Assembly (NCBI GenBank): GCA_902801565.1
Contig: CADCIX010000008.1
Span: forward strand, 1 to 64,000
From: an uncultured Veillonellaceae bacterium
GTDB taxonomy: Bacteria; Bacillota; Negativicutes; Selenomonadales; Selenomonadaceae
DNA: 64,000 nucleotides
Reading direction: 5' to 3'
Made by a program: the position numbers and the translations under genes
Shown: piece after piece, positions 18,354-27,288 of the stretch
Numbering within the stretch: position 1 is the stretch's first letter
How the letters are laid out: each line of letters opens with the position of its first letter
Notes under the pieces: model-generated
The model's database searches: none
Told to the model about the DNA's origin: nothing
What the model saw: the letters and a program-made list of their open reading frames with translations, nothing else

Positions 18354-19175
18354 ATGAATTTGAAGAAGATTGTTGCTATGGGATTGGCGGCTGTGATGAC
18401 GGCTGCATTGTTCACCGGCTGCGGCGGTGATGCGGGGAAGAAGGACCCTGCGTCCTCCTCGTCTTCGTCTTCGGGGGGCAAGGCGATTGTGGTGGGGCTG
18501 GATGACAATTATCCGCCCATGGGCTTTCGCGATGAGAAGAACGAGATCGTGGGCTTCGATGTGGATCTTGCGAAGGAAGCTGCGAAACGCCTTGGCCGTC
18601 CGGTGGAGTTCAAGCCCATCGACTGGGCCAGCAAGGAGGCCGAGCTCAAGAGCGGACGTGTGGATGTCCTCTGGAACGGCCTCGACATCACGGAGAAGCG
18701 CAAGGAGAACATGTTGTTCTCGGATCCCTACATGGATAACCGTCAGATCATCTTCGTGAAGAAGGGCACGACGGACATCAAGGACGAGAAGAGCCTTGCG
18801 GGCAAGGTGGTCGGAACCCAGAGCGGCGGCACGGCGGAGGAATATATCGACGGCAATGCCGAGCTCAAGGGAAGTCTCAAGGACTACAAGAAGTATTCCG
18901 ATTACATTGCGGCCTTTATGGACCTGGAGAACGGCCGTCTCGATGCCATTGTGGCGGATGAGATCACGGGCCGTTACTACATGAGCAAGCATCCGGACAC
19001 GCTGGAAGCCGTTGATGTGGCGGTTGGCCCTGTGAGCACCTTCGGCATCGGTTTCCGCAAGGATGACACGGCGCTCAAGGACGAGGTGCAGAAGGTCCTC
19101 AACGAGATGAAGAAGGATGGCACCATGGCGAAGATTTCCGAGACGTGGTTCGGCAAGGATATCACGAAGAAGTAA
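18354..19175 (+). CDS. Polar amino-acid ABC transporter substrate-binding lipoprotein
   Basis: About 273 aa, solute-binding protein family 3. A signal peptide with lipobox LFTGC at about 18-22 and a poly-Ser linker tether it in the periplasm. The fold starts at IVVGLDDNYPPMGFRDE, with EIVGFDVDLAKEAAKRLG following, as in His/Gln/Arg/Cys-binding proteins. GGAGGAG lies eight bases before the ATG at 18354. It is the first gene of a three-gene transporter operon; an intervening hairpin probably gives it more transcript than the membrane genes. Confidence 0.93.
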   Translation: MNLKKIVAMGLAAVMTAALFTGCGGDAGKKDPASSSSSSSGGKAIVVGLDDNYPPMGFRDEKNEIVGFDVDLAKEAAKRLGRPVEFKPIDWASKEAELKSGRVDVLWNGLDITEKRKENMLFSDPYMDNRQIIFVKKGTTDIKDEKSLAGKVVGTQSGGTAEEYIDGNAELKGSLKDYKKYSDYIAAFMDLENGRLDAIVADEITGRYYMSKHPDTLEAVDVAVGPVSTFGIGFRKDDTALKDEVQKVLNEMKKDGTMAKISETWFGKDITKK

Positions 19176-19192
19176 AGAAGTTTTTCTTTTGG

Positions 19193-19228
19193 CGGCAGAT
19201 TCTTATGGGGAATCTGCCGTTTCTTTTT
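19193..19228 (+). terminator. Terminator/attenuator inside the amino-acid transporter operon
   Basis: A 10-bp stem (CGGCAGATTC with GAATCTGCCG) followed by T TTCTTTTT. It sits between the binding-protein gene and the permease gene. A TATAAT at 19255-19260 with a poor -35 may give the permease its own weak promoter. Confidence 0.75.
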
Positions 19229-19305
19229 GCCTTTTTCCTTTCTTTCGTGTACAATATAATGTGTTACTTTTTTAACGCAGTAAAATCGCATAAGGGGTTC
19301 GGTTT

Positions 19306-19950
19306 ATGGAAAATTTGCTTCATACGGTTGTCCTGATGCTGGAAGGGACGCAGGTGACATTGGAGATTTTCTTCATCACGCTGCTGCTGGCCCTTCCCAT
19401 CGGCCTCCTGGCATCGCTGGCGCGCCTCTCGAGGTTCAGGCCGCTCAGCCTGCTCATGGAATTCTACATTTGGCTCATGCGCGGCACGCCGCTCATGCTC
19501 CAGCTTCTCTTCGTCTATTTCGCCCTGCCGATGATCGGCGTGATGCTTCCGGATATCGCGGCAGCGCTTCTGGCATTCACCCTTAACTATGCGGCCTATT
19601 TCGCGGAGATCTTTCGGGCTGGCATTCAGTCCATACCGAAGGGGCAGTATGAGGCGGCAAAGACGCTGGGCATGACCTATCCGACCACCATGCGGCGCAT
19701 CATCCTGCCGCAGGTCATCCGCATTGTGCTGCCGCCGGTCAGCAATGAGACCATCAATCTCGTGAAGGATACGTCCCTGATCTATATTCTGGCCATGAAC
19801 GACCTTCTGCGCGTGGCGCGCACCATCGTCCAGAGGGAATTCGACATGACGCCCTTCGTGGTGGCGGCGGTGTTTTATCTTGCCATGACGTTTATTCTGA
19901 CCTGGCTGTTCAAGAAACTGGAGGCTCATTATGGGAAATACGAGACCTGA
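19306..19950 (+). CDS. Polar amino-acid ABC transporter permease
   Basis: A 214-aa inner-membrane subunit of the HisM/GlnP family with about five TM segments. The EAA loop reads [23 protein letters not shown] typical [14 protein letters not shown] segment is at about 59-73. The next gene, the ATPase, starts 20 bp before its stop. Confidence 0.94.
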   Translation: MENLLHTVVLMLEGTQVTLEIFFITLLLALPIGLLASLARLSRFRPLSLLMEFYIWLMRGTPLMLQLLFVYFALPMIGVMLPDIAAALLAFTLNYAAYFAEIFRAGIQSIPKGQYEAAKTLGMTYPTTMRRIILPQVIRIVLPPVSNETINLVKDTSLIYILAMNDLLRVARTIVQREFDMTPFVVAAVFYLAMTFILTWLFKKLEAHYGKYET

Positions 19951-20698
19951 TTCCAATGTCATGCTGCGCATGACGGATATCCGAAAGTCCTTTTCGGGCA
20001 ACGAGGTTTTGAAGGGCATCGACATCGAGGTGCGGAAGGGAGAGCTCCTTGCCATCATCGGGCCCTCCGGTTCCGGCAAGAGCACGCTTCTCCGCTGTGT
20101 CAACATGCTGGAGACCATCGATGATGGCTCCATTTCCATTGAGGGGGAGTTCCTTGCGGACAAGGGAGTGTATGCGACGGGCGACAAGGCGCGCCGGATT
20201 TTGGGCTGCACGGGAATGGTGTTCCAGCAGTTCAATCTTTTTCCCCATATGACGGTGATGGAAAATCTTCTGGAGGCCCCGATGCAGGTGAAGGGGATGA
20301 AGCGGAAGGAAATCCAGCCCCTGGCGGAGGAACTTCTGGCGAAGGTGGGCCTGTCGGATCGTGCCGACTATTACCCCTCCCAGCTCTCCGGCGGGCAGCA
20401 GCAGCGCGTGGCCATTGCGAGGGCCTTGGCGATGAAGCCGGACATCATGCTCTTCGATGAGCCGACCTCGGCCCTTGACCCGGAGCTCACGGGAGAGGTC
20501 CTGAAAACCATGCGGGAACTGGCTGAGGAGCACATGACCATGGTGGTTGTGACCCATGAGATGGCCTTTGCGCGGGAAGCCGCCAGCAAGGTCATCTTCA
20601 TGGCGGACGGAAACATCGTGGAGCAGGGGAAGCCGGAGGAATTCTTCGAGCATCCAAGGGAGGAGCGGACGAAGGCATTCCTGCGAAACATGTTGTAG
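19931..20698 (+). CDS. Polar amino-acid ABC transporter ATPase
   Basis: 255 aa. Walker [10 protein letters not shown], signature [15 protein letters not shown], Walker [14 protein letters not shown] and switch VTHEM are present, as in GlnQ/HisP. GGAGG precedes the ATG inside the permease gene. The stop codon TAG at 20696-20698 is formed by the first bases of a palindromic mobile element (see 20696-20828). Confidence 0.95.
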   Translation: MGNTRPDSNVMLRMTDIRKSFSGNEVLKGIDIEVRKGELLAIIGPSGSGKSTLLRCVNMLETIDDGSISIEGEFLADKGVYATGDKARRILGCTGMVFQQFNLFPHMTVMENLLEAPMQVKGMKRKEIQPLAEELLAKVGLSDRADYYPSQLSGGQQQRVAIARALAMKPDIMLFDEPTSALDPELTGEVLKTMRELAEEHMTMVVVTHEMAFAREAASKVIFMADGNIVEQGKPEEFFEHPREERTKAFLRNML

Positions 20699-20828
20699 GG
20701 TGTGTTGAAAAACGGAAACTGTGCGCCACAGCGAGACAGTTTTTCGTATGACAAGGAAGCGAACCCGCAGTCGTAGCAGAGCTACGTCAAGGGTTCGTTG
20801 ACGCAGACAGACGGAAAAATGGCCGCTG
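20696..20828. mobile_element. MITE-like palindromic element, truncated copy
   Basis: It starts TAGGGTGTGTTGAAAAAC and follows the element at 22987-23152 closely, including the centre GTAGCAGAGCTACGTCAAG, but it lacks the right end. It breaks off at GGCCGCTG and joins the CCCGTCGAAACGTC part of the palindromic promoter module, so it appears to have replaced the first half of that module. Two substitutions in the left arm are matched by two in the right arm relative to the other copy. Confidence 0.75.
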
Positions 20829-20854
20829 AACCCGTCGAAACGTCAATAAGTATA

Positions 20855-20891
20855 TTTTGCCTTTGGCAAAATCTGAACAATGCGTTATAAT
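20855..20891 (+). promoter_or_regulatory. Palindromic promoter, locus 3 (single copy)
   Basis: Palindrome at 20855-20871, TTGGCA at 20863-20868, 17-bp spacer, TATAAT at 20886-20891, 35 bp before the amidase start. The usual upstream palindrome copy is absent and a MITE remnant takes its place. Confidence 0.78.
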
Positions 20892-20925
20892 AAAGCATGT
20901 GACACCGGGAGATGGGAGGAGTTCC

Positions 20926-22098
20926 ATGCGATATTTGCTTGTGACGGCAGTGACCGTTCTTTTCTATATATTGGTGCCTTGGACGATGGCCATGGCATCG
21001 GATTTTGACGAGCGCACCAGTGGCATGGCGGAGATTACCGATGTGCGGGTGAGCACGGGGGAGGGGAAGCTACGCATTGTAGTGGATGCAGACAAACCTG
21101 TGACCATCAAGAAAATGGTGCTTTCCAATCCGGACCGGCTGGTGGTGGATATCAAGAACGCATGGTTATCCAAAAAAGCGAAACGGGACGGCCCAATGGA
21201 CAGTGAATTCGCCAATCGGCTTCGCGTGGCGCAGTTCGACAAGAATACGGTGCGCGTTGTCATCGAGACGAAGCAGGAAGGCCAGACCCATCATGTGTTT
21301 ACGATGGAGGGCGGAAGAGTTCCCGGGCGTGTGGTATTGGATGTTGGCGATGTGGGCGAAGGTTCCTCTGCAGTGGAGCCCGCTGAGGAGGAAGAGGAGC
21401 AGGAATCCTCGCTGGAGCAGGATCCTGTGGTGCAGGAGGCTTCTGAGAATTCCTATTCGCCGGAGTCGGATGCCGGATACAGCGGACAATCTACAGATGC
21501 GGAGATTGCTGCGCTCACGGGACTCAAGGGCAAAGACATCACCATTGATCCGGGGCATGGCGGCAGCGACTCCGGAGCAATCGGCCCCACGGGAGTCACG
21601 GAGAAGAGCGTGACCCTGCGTATTGGGCTGGAATTGGAAAAGATCCTGAAGGAAGAGGGCGCAACGGTTCATATGACGCGCACCCGGGACACGGAAGTTT
21701 CCCCCAAGGGCGCCCATGCAACGGATGCGGAGGAGCTTCAGGCGCGCTGCGACGTTGCCAACAGGGCCAAGTCGGACATTTTCATTTCCATCCATATGGA
21801 TTCCTTCACGAACCGGACGGCAAAGGGAACCACGGGGTACTATTACTCCAAGGGCTCCAGGAAGTCGAGGGAACTGGCGGACAAGATCCGCGCCAATCTT
21901 GTCGATCAGCTGGGGACGCAGAGCCGCGGCACACAGACCTGCAATTTCTACGTGGTGAGGCACACGGATATGCCCGCGACCTTGATTGAGGTGGCCTTCA
22001 TCTCCTATCCGGAGGAAGAAAAGCTGCTGAATTCCAAGGAGGGCATCCGGAAGGCGGCTATGGCCATTGCGGATGGCATTGCGGATTATTTCGGATAA
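20926..22098 (+). CDS. N-acetylmuramoyl-L-alanine amidase with AMIN domain (AmiC-like)
   Basis: 390 aa. A signal peptide (about 1-25), an AMIN domain (about 35-140) that targets cell-wall enzymes to the septum, an acidic Glu/Gln/Ser-rich linker, and an Amidase_3 catalytic domain (about 190-388). The zinc ligands are visible in IDPGHGGSDSGAIG, an early Glu, and SIHMDSF, with the catalytic Glu in LIEVAFIS. It cleaves peptide stems from glycan during daughter-cell separation. The ATG at 20926 follows GGGAGGAG. It is probably co-transcribed with proC. Confidence 0.93.
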   Translation: MRYLLVTAVTVLFYILVPWTMAMASDFDERTSGMAEITDVRVSTGEGKLRIVVDADKPVTIKKMVLSNPDRLVVDIKNAWLSKKAKRDGPMDSEFANRLRVAQFDKNTVRVVIETKQEGQTHHVFTMEGGRVPGRVVLDVGDVGEGSSAVEPAEEEEEQESSLEQDPVVQEASENSYSPESDAGYSGQSTDAEIAALTGLKGKDITIDPGHGGSDSGAIGPTGVTEKSVTLRIGLELEKILKEEGATVHMTRTRDTEVSPKGAHATDAEELQARCDVANRAKSDIFISIHMDSFTNRTAKGTTGYYYSKGSRKSRELADKIRANLVDQLGTQSRGTQTCNFYVVRHTDMPATLIEVAFISYPEEEKLLNSKEGIRKAAMAIADGIADYFG

Positions 22099-22130
22099 TC
22101 CAGTTCATGATAATACAAGGGGATGACAGC

Positions 22131-22928
22131 GTGAAACTCGGTTTTATTGGAGGCGGCGCCCTGGCAGGGGCGTTGGTGAAGAGCCTGGCGGGGAAACTCA
22201 TAGGGAACCCTGCGGATATTTATGTCTCGGACCACAAGCAGGAAAGATGCGATGAGCTTCGGAAAGAGTATCGTGTGAATGCCACTGTGGGGGCGGATTC
22301 CTTTGCAGGCGAGGTGGATGTGCTGGTACTGGCCATCAAGCCGAAGGATGCGCGCAAGGCCATGGAGGAAGTGGCATCCAGGGTACGTCAGGATGCGCTT
22401 ATTGTCTCCGTGGTGGCGGGGATGAAGCTGGTGGATATCGAACAGCATTTCCCCCCAAATCCTGTGATCCGGGTGATGCCGAACGTGCCGCAGTCCGTGG
22501 GGGAAGGCATGGCAGCCTATGCCCTGGGTACTCGCGTGTCGAAAGAGGATGCGGCCAGGGTCCATGATATCTGGGCATCTGTCGGGAAAGTTGTGGAAGT
22601 GCCGGAAAATCTCATGGATGCAGTGACGGGGCTTTCGGGAAGCGGACCGGCCTTTGCCTTTCTCATGATAGACGCTCTGGCCGATGGAGGCGTGGCGGCA
22701 GGCCTGCCGAGGAAGACCGCCATCCTGCTTGCAGCACAGACCCTTCTGGGCAGTGCGAAGATGGTACTGGAAACGGGCTTGCATCCCGATGTGCTGCGTG
22801 ACCAGGTGACCTCCCCTGCAGGAACCACCATCGCCGGGGTGCGGGCGCTGGAGGAGAAGGGGCTCAGGAGTGCCCTTATTGAGGCGGTCATCGCTGCCAC
22901 AGAGAGATCCAGGGAACTTGGAAAATAG
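22131..22928 (+). CDS. proC: Pyrroline-5-carboxylate reductase
   Basis: About 265 aa. It catalyses the last step of proline synthesis in the cytoplasm. An N-terminal Rossmann motif KLGFIGGGALAGALV and the C-terminal ProC signature region PAGTTIAGVRALEEKGLRSA are present, as is SGSGPAFAFL. The GTG at 22131 gives the usual short VKLGFIGGG start with AAGGGG eight bases upstream; the first ATG (22107) would add eight atypical residues. A strong terminator follows. Confidence 0.95.
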   Translation: MKLGFIGGGALAGALVKSLAGKLIGNPADIYVSDHKQERCDELRKEYRVNATVGADSFAGEVDVLVLAIKPKDARKAMEEVASRVRQDALIVSVVAGMKLVDIEQHFPPNPVIRVMPNVPQSVGEGMAAYALGTRVSKEDAARVHDIWASVGKVVEVPENLMDAVTGLSGSGPAFAFLMIDALADGGVAAGLPRKTAILLAAQTLLGSAKMVLETGLHPDVLRDQVTSPAGTTIAGVRALEEKGLRSALIEAVIAATERSRELGK

Positions 22929-22933
22929 AAAAG

Positions 22934-22969
22934 AAGCCGTTGCCCGATTTGATGGGCAACGGCTTTTTT
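22934..22969 (+). terminator. Terminator of the amidase-proC operon
   Basis: Stem AAGCCGTTGCCC with GGGCAACGGCTT, 8-nt loop, then T-run. Confidence 0.9.
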
Positions 22970-22986
22970 CAAGGGTGTGCTGATTT

Positions 22987-23152
22987 TAGGGTGTGTTGAA
23001 AAACGGAGACTGTGCACTACAGCGAGACAGTTTTTCGTATGACAAGGAAGCGAAATCGCAGTCGTAGCAGAGCTACGTCAAGATTTCGAAGACGTAGGCA
23101 GACGGAAAAATGGCCGCTGTAGTGTGCTGGCGGAGTTTTTCAACACGCCCTA
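22987..23152. mobile_element. MITE-like palindromic element, complete copy (166 bp)
   Basis: The ends are inverted repeats TAGGGTGTGTTGAAAAAC and GTTTTTCAACACGCCCTA, both including a TA. Inside, ACTACAGCG near the left pairs with CGCTGTAGT near the right, and the centre GTAGCAGAGCTAC is a small hairpin, so the whole element can fold as one long imperfect palindrome. There is no coding capacity. The right-hand TA-containing CTA is the stop codon (TAG on the minus strand) of the DUF896 gene. Confidence 0.8.
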
Positions 23153-23428
23153 GTGGATGTGCTCCGAGTCAATGAAGGGACGGCACATCTCTTTCTGAAA
23201 ATCCAGGATGCGATGTGACATTTCGAGTTCTGCCGAAGGGGCATCATATCCTGCGGGTTCCTCTACGATTTCGATAGAATCGAGCATTTGCTTCATCTGT
23301 GCGCGGATGCTGTCAAGATAGATGCGACGCAGGGAGGCCTGCTCCTTGGTTTCGGCTTCCGACAGTCCCTCCGAGCGTTTCTTGCGCGAAAGTTCGTTGA
23401 TACGGGCGACGAGTTCCGGTGTAATCAT
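23150..23428 (-). CDS. DUF896 (YnzC-like) small protein
   Basis: 92 aa. The N-terminal half matches DUF896: INELSRKKRSEGLSEAETKEQ, then RRIYLDSIRAQMKQ. B. subtilis YnzC is the family's namesake and lies with SOS genes; the biochemical role is not settled. The C-terminal 40 residues are less conserved. AGGA lies four bases before the ATG. The stop codon belongs to the right end of the neighbouring MITE, so the last residues may have changed when it inserted. Confidence 0.88.
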   Translation of the reverse strand: MITPELVARINELSRKKRSEGLSEAETKEQASLRRIYLDSIRAQMKQMLDSIEIVEEPAGYDAPSAELEMSHRILDFQKEMCRPFIDSEHIH

Positions 23429-23518
23429 AAAATCCTGTCGTTCCTTTCTTCAAATCCCCATCGAAGGATGTGGGAGTTTTTGTTTCATTTCAACATACCT
23501 TAATAGTATACCGCGATT

Positions 23519-25219
23519 TTATGGAAAAACAAGGGATGCATTTGTTTTTTCCATGATATGGCATTTCTTTCCACAGAAGGAGATGCCGTATTGCCATATC
23601 GTGGGAATGTTCCTCTGATGGAACTCGGCAAGGTAATTTTTTTCCTCGATTTGTGCTAAGGCTTCCCGGGCCTTGCTTTCCATATCGCTTTCGTGTTCTG
23701 CCACCTTGAATTCCAGGATAACGCCGACCTTCTGTCCTTTGACGGGGAAGATAGCAATGTCAAATCTTCCGTAGCCGCTTTCCCGATTGGAGGCAACCTC
23801 GTAACGGGGGATAAGGGTGGCCAGGAGGCCCAGGACCAGGCCATGGTAGAAGCTCTCCCGGTTGGCTGTGTCGTAGAAACTTGCCATCAGCATGAGGAAG
23901 GTGTTCAGACTTTCATTAAAGGTTTCCGTGTCACCGGAGAGGAGGCTGTCAATCAGGTCACCCAGAAGCTGTGAGTCGGGGCCTAGCGATTTCAGATGGC
24001 TCATGACTTCCCGTTTGAAGAGAACACGTATTTCCCGGTTGGGAATCCTCATGGTGCAGCGGAAATCATCTTCTGTATAGTCGGGATAATCTACCATGGT
24101 GAGATAGCCGGTGGTGAGCAGCATGGAATACAAAGCGTCGCTGTTTTTGTAGATTTCGTTATATATTATGCTCTCATCAAGGCTGGTTCTTATTTTTCCA
24201 CCATGAAGCAATGAAACAAGCTCCTTGGTTTGGCGTGGTGTGGCGTGCTTTAGCATGTGGCGCAGGATGGTGTTGCCAGAGGTGTTGACCCAGTAGGCTC
24301 CTGGAGTACGTTCGTTTTCAAAGTAAGAAATCACTGACCAGGGGTTATAGATTTCCTTGCCGGAAAAATTGTAGCCATCATACCAGTTTTTGATTTCCTC
24401 AAATTTGTCGGGACAGCCCAGGTCAGAGGCAATACGCTTCATTTCCGCCTCACTAAAGCCTGCCACATCGGCGAAGCCACCGGTAGAGACGCTGGATACC
24501 TTCAAATTGTTCAGGGAACTGAAGATGCTTTCCTTGGCAATGCGCAGAACACCTGTGATGACGGCAAAATCCAGACAGGGATTGGATTTCAGCACGGAGC
24601 TCAGGTAGTTGCGTAGAAAGGTGATGGCATCGTCGTAGTAATCATTATCCCATGCGTATTGGATGGGGGCATCGTACTCGTCAATGAGGATAAGCACGGG
24701 CTTTTTGTAATAGCGAAACAGATAATCGGAAAGGTTCTTCAAGGAAAACTGCAAACGAGTCTTGTCGGCATTGAGGGAAAGTATGGCATGATATACCTCC
24801 TTTTCGGAAGGGAGCAGGGTATCGCCGTCCAAAAGGAAACGATAGTCGTAATAGAGATTTTTCATAACCTCGCCAAAGTTTGCCAGCATGCCGGGGAAAT
24901 CTCTTTCTTTGATGTCCTTCAGGCTGAGAAAGATGACAGGCTTGCTTCCCTGCATCTGCATGTACCTGTCCCCGGCCTTTTCAATGGCACATCCCTCGAA
25001 AAGATGGCGGTTTTCCTCCTTGTCCCTGAGGTTGAAGAAATAGTAGAGCATGCTCATGGCCAGCGTCTTGCCGAAGCGGCGGGGACGTGTGATGAGGGTG
25101 GCCTGGCTGTGGCCGTCGATCATGGTCTTGATAAAGTCTGTCTTGTCCACGTAATAGTATTCTTCCCGCACTCGCTTGAAATCATCCACGCCCACGGGCA
25201 TGACATAATGTTGCTTCAT
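23519..25219 (-). CDS. AAA-ATPase-like/DUF1703 (PD-(D/E)XK-like) protein
   Basis: 567 aa. An N-terminal AAA-ATPase-like domain with the hallmark VDKTDFIKTMID start, an RPRRFGKTLAMSML P-loop-like motif (a variant lacking the usual GxxxxGK), and LILIDEYDAPI Walker B. The C-terminal part has the nuclease-like core 'GRFDIAIFP...VILEFKV'. The family is abundant in gut and oral anaerobes, and its function is unproven (a mobile or defence nuclease-ATPase has been suggested). AAGGAGGTG lies six bases before the ATG at 25219. It is divergent from the ROK gene. Confidence 0.85.
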   Translation of the reverse strand: MKQHYVMPVGVDDFKRVREEYYYVDKTDFIKTMIDGHSQATLITRPRRFGKTLAMSMLYYFFNLRDKEENRHLFEGCAIEKAGDRYMQMQGSKPVIFLSLKDIKERDFPGMLANFGEVMKNLYYDYRFLLDGDTLLPSEKEVYHAILSLNADKTRLQFSLKNLSDYLFRYYKKPVLILIDEYDAPIQYAWDNDYYDDAITFLRNYLSSVLKSNPCLDFAVITGVLRIAKESIFSSLNNLKVSSVSTGGFADVAGFSEAEMKRIASDLGCPDKFEEIKNWYDGYNFSGKEIYNPWSVISYFENERTPGAYWVNTSGNTILRHMLKHATPRQTKELVSLLHGGKIRTSLDESIIYNEIYKNSDALYSMLLTTGYLTMVDYPDYTEDDFRCTMRIPNREIRVLFKREVMSHLKSLGPDSQLLGDLIDSLLSGDTETFNESLNTFLMLMASFYDTANRESFYHGLVLGLLATLIPRYEVASNRESGYGRFDIAIFPVKGQKVGVILEFKVAEHESDMESKAREALAQIEEKNYLAEFHQRNIPTIWQYGISFCGKKCHIMEKTNASLVFP

Positions 25220-25366
25220 CGATGGCACCTCCTTGCTTGATTTCATTCTAGGCAGATGGGGTATGGATGTCAATGGGAGATATTGAAATAAAATCTTTCT
25301 ATCGACATTTTCTTCTGTTTATATTAAAATTCCTTTATAAAGGACGATTAAGAATGGGGGAAGCAC

Positions 25367-26344
25367 ATGGACAAGAAAGATTTGCGCCTGAAGAACCTGC
25401 AGCTCCTGCGGGATGCCCTGCGGAAACTGCGGCAGGCATCGAAGCCGAGGCTGGCAGAGGAGACGGGGCTCAGCGTGGTGACGGTGAATGCCCTCATGCA
25501 GACGCTTTTGGAGAAGAATGAGGCAGAGCCTGTCACGGAAGCCGTTTCCATCGGGGGACGTCCCGCGCAGCAGTACCGTTTCCGGGGGGAGCGCAGGATG
25601 GCACTGGCCTGTTATATGTACGAGGAGAACGGCCACGCAAAGATGGTGGCCTTTGTGGAAAATCTGCTGGGGGAAATCGTGGAGCAGCAGGAGGTTTGCC
25701 CGGAGCAGGTGACAAAGGATATCTTTCCAACGGCCCTTCGACCACTGCTCAAGAAATATCCCCAGACGACCCTGGTGGTTGTGGGGATGCCGGGATCGGA
25801 GGTGAACGGGACACTGGAGGTGGTGGACTATCCGGCGCTCAAGGGGATGCCTTTTTCCAAGTGGCTCGCGGCAGAGCTGGATCGTCCGGTGTATTTTACG
25901 AATGATATCCATGCAGCGGTGGCGGGCTCCGGCAATTTTTTCGGCAAGACCGTGGAGGAAGAAACCGTCATTGGCGTCTACTGGCCACAGAACTCTCCGC
26001 CGGAAGCGGGAATCCTGCTGAGGGGAAAGCTCTATGCGGGACGGGATGGCATCGCAGGGGAGCTTGGGCACCGTTTCCAGAGGGAATGGCAGCCGCCAAG
26101 GGATGCGGTGCGGGAGGCCGCCCGGGTGGTTTCCCTCATGACGCGTATCTGGAATCCCCATGGAATGGTTCTTTACAATGAGAAATTGCGCATGGAGGAC
26201 CTGTCGCGCATCATCGAGATCTGCAGCAGGGAGATTCCGGCGAAATTCCTGCCTACCATTGTCATCCGCCCCGATATCCGCGAGGATTACGGGCAGGGCA
26301 TATATGCCCTGGCAGGGAGTTATCTTTCTGCTATGAAATCTTAA
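25367..26344 (+). CDS. ROK-family transcriptional regulator
   Basis: 325 aa. An N-terminal winged helix-turn-helix (about 5-75; LAEETGLSVVTVNALMQTLLEK, then GGRPAQQYRF wing) is followed by a ROK/actin-like ATPase fold with VVVGMPG, YFTNDIHAAVAG and GIAGELGH. The CxCGxxGC zinc motif of many ROK kinases is not visible, so it is more likely a sugar-responsive regulator than a kinase. No sugar operon adjoins it. GGGGGAAG precedes the ATG. Confidence 0.8.
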   Translation: MDKKDLRLKNLQLLRDALRKLRQASKPRLAEETGLSVVTVNALMQTLLEKNEAEPVTEAVSIGGRPAQQYRFRGERRMALACYMYEENGHAKMVAFVENLLGEIVEQQEVCPEQVTKDIFPTALRPLLKKYPQTTLVVVGMPGSEVNGTLEVVDYPALKGMPFSKWLAAELDRPVYFTNDIHAAVAGSGNFFGKTVEEETVIGVYWPQNSPPEAGILLRGKLYAGRDGIAGELGHRFQREWQPPRDAVREAARVVSLMTRIWNPHGMVLYNEKLRMEDLSRIIEICSREIPAKFLPTIVIRPDIREDYGQGIYALAGSYLSAMKS

Positions 26345-26386
26345 CAGCTGCATGATTCGGAATATTGGAAGGGGAGGGGGCAGATT

Positions 26387-27190
26387 ATGGCATTGACGGC
26401 ACCGACAGCACCGTCGCCGCCAACACCGCCAACGCCGCCTACCGTCACCTTTGAGGGAGGCGGCAGCGTGACGGAAACCACAAGACCGCAAAGCCATGGC
26501 CCGCAGACGGAGGACGAGATCCATGAACAGCAGGCCAGGGAAGCTGTGGCCAACGGTGGCAGCGGCCCTCTCTCCAAGACAACGGTGACCAGGCCCGAGG
26601 AGAAAGGGAAGGAGCAGGGGGACCAGACCAATCAGGGTTCCCCCGGCCAACAGACGAAGCCCGCAACCCAGGCACCGGCTGGTGGGAGCACGACCAGCCG
26701 CACCACGGTCCAGCAGGATGCCCAGGCCCAGATGCTGCTGGAGGAACCCGAGGGGCAAGGCGTACAGACGAAGCAGGAAGTGACAGCCAGGATACCGGAG
26801 TCCCCCAGTTATCACGGGATGCTCTATTGGGGCAGCACGATCCTTTCCGTTGCCGTGCTGGTGGCGGTGCTGCTCCGCAAGGTGATGGTCCGCAAGGGCG
26901 AGGTGCAGGGGAAGGTGAGCCCGGAGACGGATCCTTCACCCGCTTCGGAGGTTAAGCCGAGAGTGGGGATGACAGCGGCGGAAGTCCTGCAGGAAATCGA
27001 GGTGCAGGAAACGCGGCAGCGCATGGCTCCCCCTGCCAGGGTTGCCAGGGAATATGCCAGCCAGTCGGCGGCACCGCCTCCCAAGAAAAAGGCGCCCCTT
27101 CGCGAGCAGCCCGCGCCAAAGCCGGCAAAGCGACAGAACCGCCGGGGAACCCAGGAAGAGGAACGCGAGCACTTCGAGGTACGTATTTAA
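26387..27190 (+). CDS. Unrecognised Pro/Gln/Thr-rich single-TM protein
   Basis: 267 aa, no family recognised. A proline/threonine-rich start (APTAPSPPTPPTPPT), a low-complexity hydrophilic region to about 143, one TM (about 144-163, LYWGSTILSVAVLVAVLLR), then a basic, Pro-rich tail containing KVMVRKGEVQGK and APPPKKKAPL. The layout suggests a membrane-anchored, disordered protein, orientation not known. GGAGGGGGC precedes the ATG. It follows the ROK gene by 42 bp. Confidence 0.65.
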   Translation: MALTAPTAPSPPTPPTPPTVTFEGGGSVTETTRPQSHGPQTEDEIHEQQAREAVANGGSGPLSKTTVTRPEEKGKEQGDQTNQGSPGQQTKPATQAPAGGSTTSRTTVQQDAQAQMLLEEPEGQGVQTKQEVTARIPESPSYHGMLYWGSTILSVAVLVAVLLRKVMVRKGEVQGKVSPETDPSPASEVKPRVGMTAAEVLQEIEVQETRQRMAPPARVAREYASQSAAPPPKKKAPLREQPAPKPAKRQNRRGTQEEEREHFEVRI

Positions 27191-27200
27191 CCTTTTTTTC

Positions 27201-27238
27201 TTGGTAAACTTGATAAAATCTACCAAATAAAGTACAAT
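27201..27238 (+). promoter_or_regulatory. Promoter and inverted repeat before the DeoR-type gene
   Basis: TTGATA (27210-27215), 17-bp spacer, TACAAT (27233-27238). TTGGTA (27201-27206) and TACCAA (27221-27226) form an inverted repeat bracketing the -35 box, a reasonable site for autoregulation by the DeoR-family product. Confidence 0.6.
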
Positions 27239-27288
27239 GACACTAGAGAACAAGAGAAAACAATACGTATTTGAGAGGTAGATGAAAT

